From assembly GCA_950022295.1 (NCBI GenBank), contig OX465598.1, positions 95,022,001-95,086,000 of the forward strand: DNA of 64,000 nucleotides. Direction: 5' to 3'. Position 1 is the first letter of the stretch. Each line of letters starts with the position of its first letter. A program made the position numbers and the translations under genes. The notes under the pieces are model-generated. The model worked only from the letters and a program-made list of their open reading frames with translations. It was not told the DNA's origin and made no database searches. Source of the stretch: Bromus sterilis (lineage: Eukaryota; Streptophyta; Magnoliopsida; Poales; Poaceae). Shown here one piece after another: positions 33,137-44,326 of the stretch.

Positions 33137-34660
33137 CTAGTTTACATCAGGTATGTATCTAACACCAATAGTCTCTCGGTGTTCTTCAAACTTTCCCTGT
33201 GGAAGGGGTTTAGTCATCGGGTCTGCTGCGTTCAGATCCGTATGTATCTTGTGAATCCTAGTGTGTCCATCCCTGACGTAGTCTCGTGTCACATGGAACT
33301 TTCGGAGAATGTGCTTGGCTGTAGAGTGAGTTCTTGGCTCCTTCGCGTTAGCAATGGCACCCGTGTTGTCGCAGAAGATTCCCACGGGGTCAGTGCAGCT
33401 GGGAAAGACGCCAAACTCGATCACGAACTTCTTCAGCCACAACGCCTCATTTGACGCTTCGCAAGCGGCAATATACTCCGACTCCATTGTAGATTGGGCG
33501 ACGACTGACTGTTTGCCGCTCCTCCAGCTAATTGCGCCACCGTTCAACATGAAAACATATCCCGTCTGGGATTTCGAGTCATCTAGATCTGAGCCGAGGC
33601 TTGCGTCAACGTAACCCTTTACGGTGAGCTCCTCATCAACTCTTCCATAAACGAGAAAGAGATCCTTTGTTCTTCTCAAGTACTTTAGGATATTCTTTAC
33701 TGCTGTCAAGTGGGACATTCCCGGATTGCTCTGGTAGCGATTAGTCATACTAATGGCCAATGCTAAATCCGGTCTGGTACATAACATAGCATACACGAGA
33801 GAACCTATGGCTGAGGCATAGGGATTTGAGGACATCTCCTCCTTCTCTTTTGCTGTGGTTGGACATTGAGTCACACTTAACTTGACACCTTTTATAACTG
33901 GCAAGAGACCTCTCTTGGAGTTATCCATTTTGAACCTTTTCAATATCTTGTCAATATAAGTGCTCTGACTCAAGGCCAACCGTTGATTAGGTCTATCTCT
34001 ATAGATCTTAATCCCTAATATGTACGCAGCTTCGCCAAGGTCCATCATGGAAAATTGTCCATTCAGATATTCCTTTACTTCTTCTAAGAATTTCTTATCG
34101 TTCCCTATCATTAATATGTCATCTACATATAACACAAGGAATGCTACAGAGCTCCCACTCAGTTTCTTATAGAAGCAGAACTCTTTGACGTTTTGGACAA
34201 ATCCAAAAGCTTTAATGACCTCATCAAATCGAAGATTCCAGCTCCGAGATGCTTGCTTCAACCCATAGATGGACCGTTGAAGCTTGCACACCTTACCAAT
34301 ATTCCTTGGATCGATAAACCCCTCTGGTTGCATCAGATACAACTCTTCCTCAATGTTGCCATTAAGGAACGCAGTTTTCACATCCATCTGCCATACCTCG
34401 TAATCATGATAGGCAGCTATTGCTAGTAGGATCCGAATAGACTTGATCATCGCTACAGGAGAGAATGTCTCCTCGTAGTCAACTCCTTGAATTTGTCGGA
34501 ACCCCATCGCGACAAGTCGAGCTTTGTAGACAGATACGTTTACGTCTGCGTCAGTCTTTTTCTTGAAAATCCATTTATTCTCGACGGTCTTGCGGTCCTC
34601 GGGAATATCCACCAAAGTCCAAACTTTGTTGGTGTACATGGAGTCTATTTCGGATTTCAT
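33137..34660 (-). pseudogene. Element A pol 3' part: reverse transcriptase and RNase H
   Basis: This 507-residue frame carries the RT domain, with KARLVAMGFRQ and QMDVKTAFLNG palm motifs and the catalytic YVDD at residues 178-181. RNase H follows, with Asp in GYVDAS, Glu in TMESEY and Asp in FCDNTGAI, and then an IHTDLNAADPMTK tail. It should be fused to gag-integrase in one polyprotein. One base is missing between this frame and the preceding one (near 34681; copies C and E have ctcggactcggg where A has ctcggctcggg), so translation from gag would not reach RT. The catalytic residues look intact, so the break may be recent. Confidence 0.88.
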
Positions 34661-34665
34661 GGCTT

Positions 34666-36996
34666 CTAGCCATTTCTCGGCTCGGGTCCCTCCATTGCTT
34701 CTTTGTAACTCGTAGGTTCATCCGACTCATCAGCCGAGATTGCATTCACAAGCTGTCCGTAAAACTCGGTAGGTTGACAGACTCTTGATGACCTATGGGG
34801 CATAAAAGGTTCCTCTTCATTCTCATCATGATCATCATCAATGTCATGATCGTTATGAATGTCGTTCTGGCCATTCTCTTCAGCTCCCACTGTGGAAGAA
34901 GGTTCCAGAATAATTTCTGTTGCCGGTTCTTCCATTTGGAGTGATTGGTCAGTCACTTCATCGAGGTCTACCTTCCTCCCACTCAATTCTTTCGAGAGAA
35001 ACTCTTTCTCAAGAAAGTGTCTAGTCTTAGCGACAAACGTTTTTCCCTCAGATTGGTTGTAGAAGGTGTATCTAACAGTTTCCTTTGGATATCCTACAAA
35101 GATGCATTTCTCCGCCTTAGATTCGAGTTTGTCAGGCTGAAGTTTCCTAACATAAGCCTCACAACCCCAAATCTTCAGGTGAGACAACTTTGGCTTCTTG
35201 CCACACCATTTCTCAATTGGCGTTGTCTCTACGGATTTGGATGGTACCCTATTAAGAACGTAAGCGGCGGTTTCTAATGCATACCCCCAGAATGATGTAG
35301 GTAAGTCGGTATGAGACATCATTGACCGTACACTATCCAATAGTGTTCGATTACGTCGCTCGGACACACCGTTTCGCTGAGGTGTTCCAGCTGGCGTAAG
35401 TTGTGGTACAATACCACAAGTCTTCAGATGAGTGCCAAACTCATGACTTAAATACTCGCCTCCTCGATCAAATCGAAGGTGCTTGATTTTCTTCCCGAGT
35501 TGATTCTCGACCTCACTCTGAAATTCCTTGAACTTTTCAAAGGTTTCAGACTTGTATTTCATTAAATAGATATACCCGTATCTACTTAAGTCATCCGTGA
35601 AGGTCACGAAGTAACGAAAACCATTGCGTGCGGTGACATTCATTGGTCCGCATACATCAGTATGTATGATCCCTAATAAGTCCACCGCACGCTCCATTGT
35701 TCCATTGAATGGAGTCCTTGTCATTTTGCCCATTAGGCATGGTTCACATGTGTCAAGGGATCCAAAATCCAATGACTCCAGAAGTCCATCTTTATGGAGT
35801 TTCTCCATGCGCTTTATACCAATATGACCAAGTCGACAATGCCACATCATCATGTGTTCTTTGTTACTAGGCTTTAATCTTTTGGCCTCTACGTTATTGA
35901 TGTGGGAGTCATGATATTCGAGATCCATTAAGAATAAACCATTACGCACCGGTGCATGAACATAGAAGACATTATTCTTATAAATCAAACAACCAGTTGT
36001 TTCGGATTTAAAAGAATACTGGTCTCGCATCAAGCAAGAGCCACTCACAATGTTCATACTCAACGCGGGTACATAATAGCAATTATTCAAGACAAGAATC
36101 AATCCCGAAGGGAGACTAAGACGAAGCGTGCCAATTGACATTACTTCAACCTTGGCACCGTTCCCAACGCGCATCGTCACTTCATCCTTCCGCAAGAGTC
36201 GTTTATTCTGCATCCCCTCCTGGGAGTTACAGATGTGAGCAACTGATCCGGTATCAAATATCCAGACGTTGCTCCGAGCACTTTTCAGGAAAACATCAAT
36301 AACATGTATATCACATATATCCATGTCTCTTCCGGCAACCTTGCCGGCCTTCTTATCTTCTAGGTACTTGGTGCAGCTGTGCTCCTTCTTGATTTCCATC
36401 TCAGCAATTTTGAGTATTGTGAACAATTCAGAAAGGGTCTCAACCATTCCTTGCATGTTGTACTTCAACACAAAACTCTCATAGCTAGGGGGTAGCGACC
36501 GCAACACCCTATCAATCGCCACTTCATCTGGAATCTTAAATTCTAGATCATTTAGGCGTTGAACGTAGTCAGACATTTTGACTACGTGCTCAGTCATACC
36601 GGTGTGCTCTTCCATCTTTGCAGAGAAGAAAGCTTCACAAACTTCATTTCTCTCAACCTTGGCTTGAGGTGCAAAGACGGTCTTGAGGTCAGTGATTATC
36701 TCATAAGCACTGAAGCTCTCGAACCGTTTCTGCAGTTCAGCCTCCATGGCATGGAGCATACCCTTCTTGAGAAGGGAGGAATCATCAGAATTAATGAGAT
36801 AGACTTTCTTCTCAGCCGGAGTAGAGGTAGTTGCTGGTGCATCTCCTAATGCAGTCTCAAGTACATAGGACATTTTGAGGGGAACGAGGAGAATCCTCAG
36901 GGTGCGGAACCAGGAGGTGAAGTTTGACCCATTAGTTTTCAGTTTATCTTTCTCTAGGAATGATCTTAAGTTGAACGAGGGGCGTGGTGCTGTCAT
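34666..36996 (-). pseudogene. Element A gag, protease and integrase
   Basis: The frame of 776 residues starts MTAPRPSFNLRSF, typical for this copia group. Gag covers about 1-207 and the aspartic protease motif is DTGS (248-251). Integrase follows: HCRLGHIG...CEPC zinc site, then the catalytic HTDVCGP, FTDDLSRYG and NGVSERRNRT segments. Compared with copy C, about 60 residues are missing in frame after KKEH, which removes the CFYCKGDGHWKRNC zinc knuckle except its last Cys. The knuckle normally binds RNA during packaging, so this gag is probably defective. The frame ends early because of the 1-base deletion shared with the RT entry. Confidence 0.88.
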
Positions 36997-37959
36997 CTAC
37001 AAGGTTGATTCACAAAGATACATATTTAGACTTTTGTTCATAATGTGGAGTTCAATTACAATTAATTCTAAAACTCCCACTTAGGAAAACATCTCTCAAT
37101 TTTGCTAAGTGATTACACGATCCTAGAACACCATACCTCCCCCGATCGTCACGACCGTCAGTATGTGTTCAAGGTAGGCCATCATGCCAATCACATCATC
37201 TATGTGACTCATGCTCGACCTTTCGGTCTCTTGTGTCCCGAGGCCATATCATATACATATGCCAGGCTCGCCATCACACCCTATGTGATTTGTTGCTGTG
37301 TCATGCAAGGCCATATCATATACATATGCCAGGCTTGCTACACCCACCTCTTGTGAAAGAAAAAAATGTTTGACACCCGTGTGACACGTGATGCCTCCAT
37401 AATGTAGAACTTTCCAGGTGGTGCTCACTAGGGTAAGGACACTATGTTGGTTTTAGTGAGAGATCATCCTATAATGCTACCGTCATTATATCAAGTATAT
37501 TAGCAAAACAGGATGTAAAACTTTAAATCATACAAGCTATGATCCCCTTCATGCAAAGCAAAGTTAAACACCTTTCTACTTTAGCTTGTGCAAGTTTTAC
37601 GTGGCTGCTAAGGGTTTCGAGAGAGAGAACCGATTTCTATCCTGCGAAAACATGCCACAACACCGATCCCCAATCGTCTCTATTACACCCCTGTCGGGGC
37701 CTTCCGTTGCAAACATCTTCGCATCGCTAATGCAGAGAGACAGACACCCCCCAGCCACTTTATATGGTACAAGCCATATGTCAAGCGTGGAACCAGTCTC
37801 GCGTAAACGCGTAAGGTCGGTCGGGGGCCGCTTCATCAAACATTGCCGCAACGCTAAATGAGTACACGTGGGAGGGTAACGAATGAAGATTCGATGCCCA
37901 CATCCTAGATGTGTTCTACCCGTACAATACATCTACGCATAGCTAGCTCATGATGCCAC

Positions 37960-39668
37960 TGTTGGGATACGGGGCATAAAACACAATTTTTTCATACCTA
38001 CGGTACCCGAACCCAAGATCTATGCTATGGCGATGTAATGTAACGGAGGGAATCAGAGTTCATACCTTTGAAGACCGAAAAGAGGGAAACGTTCTTGCGA
38101 ACGTGGTCGGCGTAGACTCTGATCTACGACCTCCCTGTCGTGTAGAAGACCACCGGCGATGGAGACTCCCGGTGAACCTCCGGCGATGAAGTAGCACCAC
38201 AGGTGTAGTGCCTCGAGGAGATTACACACGTACAGTGCAACCGATGTTCCCTTCGGGCTCCGAACCAGACGAGCAGCGGAAAAAAGACGGATTCGGATCC
38301 CGACTCCGGCAGAGCGACGGCCTGCTTATGGTGGAGAACTCCCAACCAAGTGCAAACCCCAAACAAGGGGGGTCCGCTCGAGGTAGGAGAAAGAGAGAGA
38401 GAGAGAACTCAATGAGATGATGGAAAAAGGGGGGTCTACCCCTCCTTATATAGGCCAAGGGGGGGTTTGCACCCTCCTCCAACTTCCCATGTGGTACTAA
38501 ACCAAAGGGGAGGGGAGGGGGGTGCGCCATATGGAGGGTGGGCCCCTCCCTTGGCGCCATGGGCCAAGGGGGGAGGCTCCCTCCTTCCCCTAATGGGCCC
38601 TAAGGGGCCCATTTGCCTTTTCCCATTTAATTAATTAATTTAAATATATTTTAATATTTAATTCAGATAATTAAATACTAAAACATTATTAAATATAGTT
38701 AAACATTATTTTGAACCTTTCAAAATATCCGGAACAACTTCCGTTCTCTCCCGGAACTATTCCGGTGCTTTCTCCTATTTCACCGATGATCCCGAATCTG
38801 TCCTAGCATCGATTGCCCCTTAAGTGTGACACCCTACGGTCCGGGAAACAACAGACATGATCGAGACATTCTCATTGATCAATGACTAATCAATTGGACC
38901 TTGTTACAATCCTTGATAGCCCCTGCGCTTCCATCGAATGAACTTCGATCGCTTTTGGAAACCGTTAACGATACGACGTAATACCTTTGTGCTGCGGTAC
39001 TTTGTTTGTCCGAGGTTTGATCGTCGGTATCCTACATACCGTGTTCACATCTCGTTCACAACAAACAAGTTTACTCGTCCATGATCATTGCATCTCTTGT
39101 GACCTAGTCACTTGCTTGCAAGCTATTGATGCAATATCACCGAGTGGGCCCAGAGTACCTGTCCTGTCACAAGGACTGACAAATCCCGCTCTGATCTATT
39201 AACATACTCATCAACCATCTATTTCGGAATACCTAAAGTGCACCGATATAGCCAGCATATTTCAGTCAGGCGGTGGGATACAAATTAAAGTCTCCTCATA
39301 GATGGTGCTTACGTATGATCATTACGGTCTAAGGACTAAGCCATACGTTACAAAGTCATAGCAACGCTGAACTATGTGACTCGATCACATTGCAATACTT
39401 TAGGTGGGTGTACGTCCATCACATCATTGCCCTAATGATATGACCTCATTGTCAATGGACTTAAGTGTCACCATGATTAGGAAAGCTTGATCAATCAATT
39501 GCCCAATGAGATAGTTTACCCGAGTTAAACTACGGACCATGTTTTATACTACACCTGTATTAGTATTTCCATGTAATACAACTATAGCATAGTATAAAAC
39601 GTATTATGAACAAAACGGATATGTGACAAATATCTTTATTAATTTGTCTCTAGGGCACATATCCAACA
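37960..39668 (-). repeat. LTR-A', 5' LTR of element A and also 3' border of internal C
   Basis: This full-length LTR closely matches 31401-33105. On its inner side lies the primer-binding site (gctcatgatgcca, 37947-37959). On its outer side, at 39669, a polypurine tract and RNase H coding follow at once. The LTR is thus shared by two internal domains, the mark of recombination between elements. Confidence 0.92.
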
Positions 39669-39699
39669 GTCTCCCACTTGCACTAGAGTACAAATTACA

Positions 39700-40069
39700 C
39701 TAGTTTACATCAGGTATGTATCTAACACCAATAGTCTCTCGGTGTTCTTCAAACTTGCCCTGTGGAAGGGGTTTAGTCATCGGGTTTGCTGCATTCAGAT
39801 CCGTATGTATCTTGTGAATCCTAGTGTGTCCATCCCTGACGTAGTCTCGCGTCACATGGAACTTTCGGAGAATGTGCTTGGCTGTAGAGTGAGTTCTTGG
39901 CTCCTTCGCCTTAGCAATGGCACCCGTGTTGTCGCAGAAGATTCCCACGGGGTCAGTGCAGCTGGGAAAGACGCCAAGCTCGATCACGAACTTCTTCAGC
40001 CACAACGCCTCATTTGACACTTCGCAAGCGGAAATACACTCCGATTCCATTGTAGATTGGGCGACGACT
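39700..40069 (-). pseudogene. Element C RNase H end (separated fragment)
   Basis: It encodes the RNase H C-terminal part (TMESECISACE, FCDNTGAIA, IHTDLNAANPMTK) and ends at a stop at 39700. It is split from the rest of the domain by the 4.25 kb solo LTR at 40075. Codons upstream of 40069 in the same frame belong to the LTR. The sequence is close to element A, with scattered substitutions (ESEC where A has ESEY). Confidence 0.85.
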
Positions 40070-40074
40070 GACTG
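40070..40074. repeat. Target site duplication GACTG, left of solo LTR D
   Basis: GACTG is repeated at 44322-44326. Element A has a single uninterrupted copy of the same site (gactgactgtttgccg). Confidence 0.9.
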
Positions 40075-43000
40075 TGTAACAGCCCAGTTTTCACAAAAAT
40101 TAAAAATTTGTTTTCGGTGTGAATTATTCGATTGTCTGATTTGTTTGCGGTGTTTGCATCCCCGATTTATTGATCGGCGATTATTTTTCACCCTCTTATC
40201 TCGTACCGGACGAAGACCGACCCTTGCCACCCTGACACTCGACCTTTGCGACACCGGGCTTCACCCGATCACCGTCGCGAAAATCGCACGATACCAGCCG
40301 CAACCAACGGAACGAAAAACCCGGTTTAATAATTAAGCGGGATATTTTTATAGCGCGCCGGAAAGTGTTTTTGGAACGTTTCCAACGCGAGGTGAACGCC
40401 GCCGGCTCGACGCACTGATCGTGCAGATCGAAGTTTTACCCGAATCGGAGGTACTGCGGACCCCCGGCGGTCATAAACGTGAGCACCGCGCGCGCGAGAG
40501 AAAAACCGGAGATGTTTTTGCAAACTGCCAGCCACCGGGGCTATATAAACACCACCACACTCCCACCCATTTATAGGGTTTCCCTAGCCACAATTTGCAG
40601 CCACCCCCTCCACTTTGCCAAGTTTTGCCTCCCAGATCCCAGATTTTTCGGGCCGTTTGATCCCGCGATCGGACGCACCGGAGTGTGCCATCTCGCCCCT
40701 GTAGTCTCCTCTCTCCTCCGAGTCGCAGCCAGCCCGTGGAGACCGAGCCGCCGCCGCCGCTCCCTCCGGCCAGCCAGCCACCGGCGCGCCGCTCCTCCTC
40801 TCTCCTCCGGCCCCTCTTCCCTTTCCTCCCCTTCTCCTCTCACCTCCCCGTCTCTCCTTTTCTCCAGGAACCCGCGCCATGGATAGGAGGTCCCGGAGCT
40901 TCGAGCCGCGCCCGATCTGCTCACCGCGCCGCCCCGCCTCCTCCTAGCCACGGGATCCGGCGACCCCGCCCCGATCCGCCGCCTTGCGCCAGCCTCCGCC
41001 GGCCCTGTCTCGCCGGACTGCCACCGGAGGCCACCTGCCAGCGCCTCCGTCGGCCACCCGCTCGGGATCGGGAGGATCCCCGAGCCGCCCGCTCGCTGCC
41101 CTAGCTGGGCTGGCCAGGCCCACGTGGCCCAGCGCCAGCGGCCCAGCCGACCACGCCGCCTCCAGCCGCCTCATGGGCCGAGGCCCATAGGTGAGCCGGC
41201 CCACAACTTTTTTTCTTTTTACGTTTTCTTTTTATATTTCTGTTAAGTCTGTTTTTTGTTCTAAGTCCTGGAGCTAATGTGCTGCTGATGCTGTTTTGTA
41301 ATGCGTTTTCCCGTTAAACCGTAGCCCGGATGAACGTGCCCCCAAAACGAAAGTTGCTCAGTTTTGCGTGCTCTAGCATCCGTATGTAGAAAGTTTTTGC
41401 ATTTGAGCTCGTCTTGATTGTGTAATTGTGTGCTAAAGTGGGCATCAGGCCGTTAAACTGCTACTTTTTCCTGTTAAGTGCTGCTGTTTATATTTTTGTT
41501 GCAACTTTGCATGATGATTGTGACTCATCCATGAGGCCTATTGCATTGATTCTTTTTCCTATGTGTTAATCATCATGTGTACTTCATTTCCATGCTTTAA
41601 CTTGTCATATTTGAGTGCTCTAGCTATATTAAATCTTTCTCCAACGTGGTGATCCTGATGTTAATGTGCTGCTGTGCTGAAAACTGTTATTTTGTTGCAA
41701 CTTCGGTCGACGAGTGTGTCGCGACCGTTTATCGGAATTGAGTGATTCCAATTGAATATTGTTAAGCATCATGTCTACTTTCATTACATGTATTGCATTT
41801 TCATGTTATGCTTGCTGGTCATATAGATTTTAGCTCCAAAGTTTCTATGCTGCTGTTTTTGACAGCCACCTCTGTTTTTCTCTAAGTCTGTAACGTCACG
41901 ATGCCATGTTGTTTGCTTAATATCTTTTGATCTATGAGGCCTATTTGCATGATTCTTTTTGCCATGCCTTACCTGTCATGTCTACTTTATTGCATATCAT
42001 TTGTGAGCATGTTTGCATTGTTTAACCTGTTTATGCATTGCTCTAAGCTGTGCTTTGTGATGTTGGCAGTTTGTGCCCGTAATTTGTTTTGCTTATATCT
42101 TTTTAACCGTAACTCCGTTTGGAGTGTTCTTTATATGTAACTTGATTAGTTTTTCGTGTACTTTGTGTTTATGCTATTGTTTGCTGTTGTTAACCAACCT
42201 AAAATATGGTTTAGGGCAGAACAGTACCAAATCCTTTAATTGTCGTGCGACACTTAGTGTTATGCCATGTTTAGGTTGTGCCTCACTTAAATTGACTAGC
42301 ATAGATAGTTTACTTTGTGCTTCACCTCTTGACATGTTTGTGTGCTATGCCATGCTTTCTTGAGTTGCCATGTTAATAACCGTTGATTGGTCACCTGTAG
42401 CTAAACAACTTGAACCACCGTAAAGGCGCGGTATTGTCGTGTGTGACGAGTACTCCACTTAAATCGTTAGTGACCGTTCTCGACGATAGATCCGTATCGC
42501 GTTGCCGTGCTGTGTGATGTCTTCTTGATCTTGTGTTTGCTTCGTAGTAATAGAGTGCTTGCTCGTTGATTGCTTTCCAGTGTTTATCGTATTGTGTGCT
42601 TCCGCGGGTACCTCTCGGAGACGTTGCGAGCTTGCGATCAACTACACCTTCAGAACCCGACTTATCAACAGGCAAGGACTATGCATTACTTATGATCCAT
42701 TCTATTTCAACCAGCGGTTTGCATGCTAGTCTAGGTTAGGTTCGATGTTTGATCCTACCACATGTTTACAGCCTCTTCCAAACCGATACAGCCATGTCCC
42801 TTCCCAGCAAACCTTGTACTGCTATGTTACTATTGCTCGTTGCTCAGCCCCTGCTTAGTATGCATGCTTAGGATGCTACGATGTTACCCTGTTACTCCTT
42901 GGTTTGGGATATCACCTTATTATATTGTTGTTGATGATATGATTATTATTAATGTTGACTATATTCGACGAAGGATGGAAGGTCTAGGCTATCCCGCCCC

Positions 43001-44321
43001 GACGCTTTGTTCCATTCGAGTCACCTAGGATCCGAGTTCCGGGTATTGGTTTTAAGACTGAGCGTGCCTAACCGCGTGTGGGATTTTATGGGGTCCCCTT
43101 TTCTTACCTACCTAGCTTCAAGCATTTCTAGTGGTTTCCCAAGCTGATTTTACCTTTTGAAACCGTGTGTGTGTTGGTCGTACGCCAGTAGTTTTCAAAC
43201 AACCCGGGCCAGCGGAGACATGGTTTCTCTTGTTGGTCCACCCCAGGGAGCTAGGGGGTTGTCCACATCTGTTTGGGCAACTAACCCGACCTCATCCATA
43301 CGGTAGAGGCCGATTCGAGAGCGCGGCCGGCTTTTGAGTTGGGTGTCGACTCACCGGGGGCCACCCGGATTTGTTCGTTGTTAGCTAGAGGGACCTGTCG
43401 TTTCGGATCTCTTGGAACTAAATCATAAAATGGTTGCCTGTGATGGGTAGCAACTGAGAGATATGGACGTGCGTGCGGAGCCTTGTAATGGGCAGTTGGT
43501 ACACCCCTGCATGGTTAAATCTTTTCGAGAAGCTGTGTCCACGGTTATGGACGACTTGAGACCTACTCCTTGTTTATAGACAACAACAACTGAGATAATC
43601 TTAATATAACTTGATCAACGTGTGTGTGTGTGCCTTGACTGCTTCTTCTTCGTCGGGATGCGAAGAGGAGGACAAGGATAGGATAGGTGTTATGTTTGCG
43701 TAAGTAGTTGATAGCAAGACTTGTTGGAGGCGAATCCTCATCGAATGCTTGGTTTCTTATCTTACTCTCTAGATCGTTAGCCACTTCATAATGCTAGTGC
43801 GGCAGCAACCTCACCACTTACCCCTTCCTTACCGTAAACTACTAGTTGTCCTAGAATGACGAGTGATGAAGTCCTTGCTGGGTCAGATGACCACTACAGT
43901 TGGATGCTGAGTACCTCTGTACTCATGATACTACCCCCAAACTCTTTTCAGGGTTCTTGATCGACAACAGGTATTGTGATCGACGTTTCACGTGGAGACT
44001 CGATGACGACTAGTTAGGCGGATTCCGGCGGAGGGCCTGGACCCGTGTGGTTATGGGATCGATGTTTTTCTCTTTGCCACTAGGCATTTGCTTGTAGTCT
44101 GTACTCAGACATGTACCTTCCGCTGTTGTATTGTATTTGAGGCAGTTGTATGCCGATTGTATGAGATGTTGTATTCTTGTATCTGTAATGTTGTGATATC
44201 ATGTTGGAAATCCGGGGCATATGGCTATGTCATATGTCGCGGTGGGACCGATATGTGCTTCGTCCCCGGATCTGGATGGAAACATCTAGATCTGGAACAG
44301 TACCGCATATCGGGCCTTACA
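40075..44321 (+). mobile_element. Solo LTR D, 4,247 bp (Sukkula/Erika-like gypsy)
   Basis: The insert starts TGTAACAGCCCAG, ends GGGCCTTACA and is flanked by perfect 5-bp duplications. It interrupts the RNase H codons of element C. It contains no retroelement protein: ORFs in the GC-rich part (about 40480-41190) lack domains. A TATA box (ctatataaac, 40551-40560) and a CT-rich leader-like stretch follow, as expected for an LTR promoter on the plus strand. The great length suits the very long LTRs that I recall for Triticeae Sukkula/Erika-type gypsy LARDs; the family name is an inference. Confidence 0.82.
40551..40560 (+). promoter_or_regulatory. TATA box of solo LTR D
   Basis: CTATATAAAC sits in GC-rich sequence about 480 bp into the LTR, followed by an A/C-rich initiation-like region (caccaccacactccc). 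It could still drive plus-strand transcripts antisense to the surrounding copia pol. Confidence 0.55.
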
Positions 44322-44326
44322 GACTG

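Larger units (their letters stand above)
31401..39668 (-). mobile_element. Copia LTR retrotransposon A, complete structure
   Basis: Two similar LTRs (31401-33105 and 37960-39668) bracket a 4.85 kb internal region coding on the minus strand for gag, protease, integrase, RT and RNase H in copia order. The primer-binding site lies inside the right LTR (5' LTR in element sense), and the polypurine tract (reverse complement of gtctcccacttgca) lies inside the left. The coding region is broken by a 1-base deletion and gag lacks its zinc knuckle. No 5-bp target duplication joins the two outer ends: the left flank is GAAAC, while the right LTR runs straight into another internal domain. The LTRs differ at a small number of sites, so the element is fairly young. 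Confidence 0.93.

Noticed and set aside
40479..41204. ORFs in the GC-rich part of the 4.2 kb insert as a captured gene
   Set aside because: They are Pro/Arg/Ala-rich on both strands, have no domain, and lie where an LTR promoter and leader are expected.
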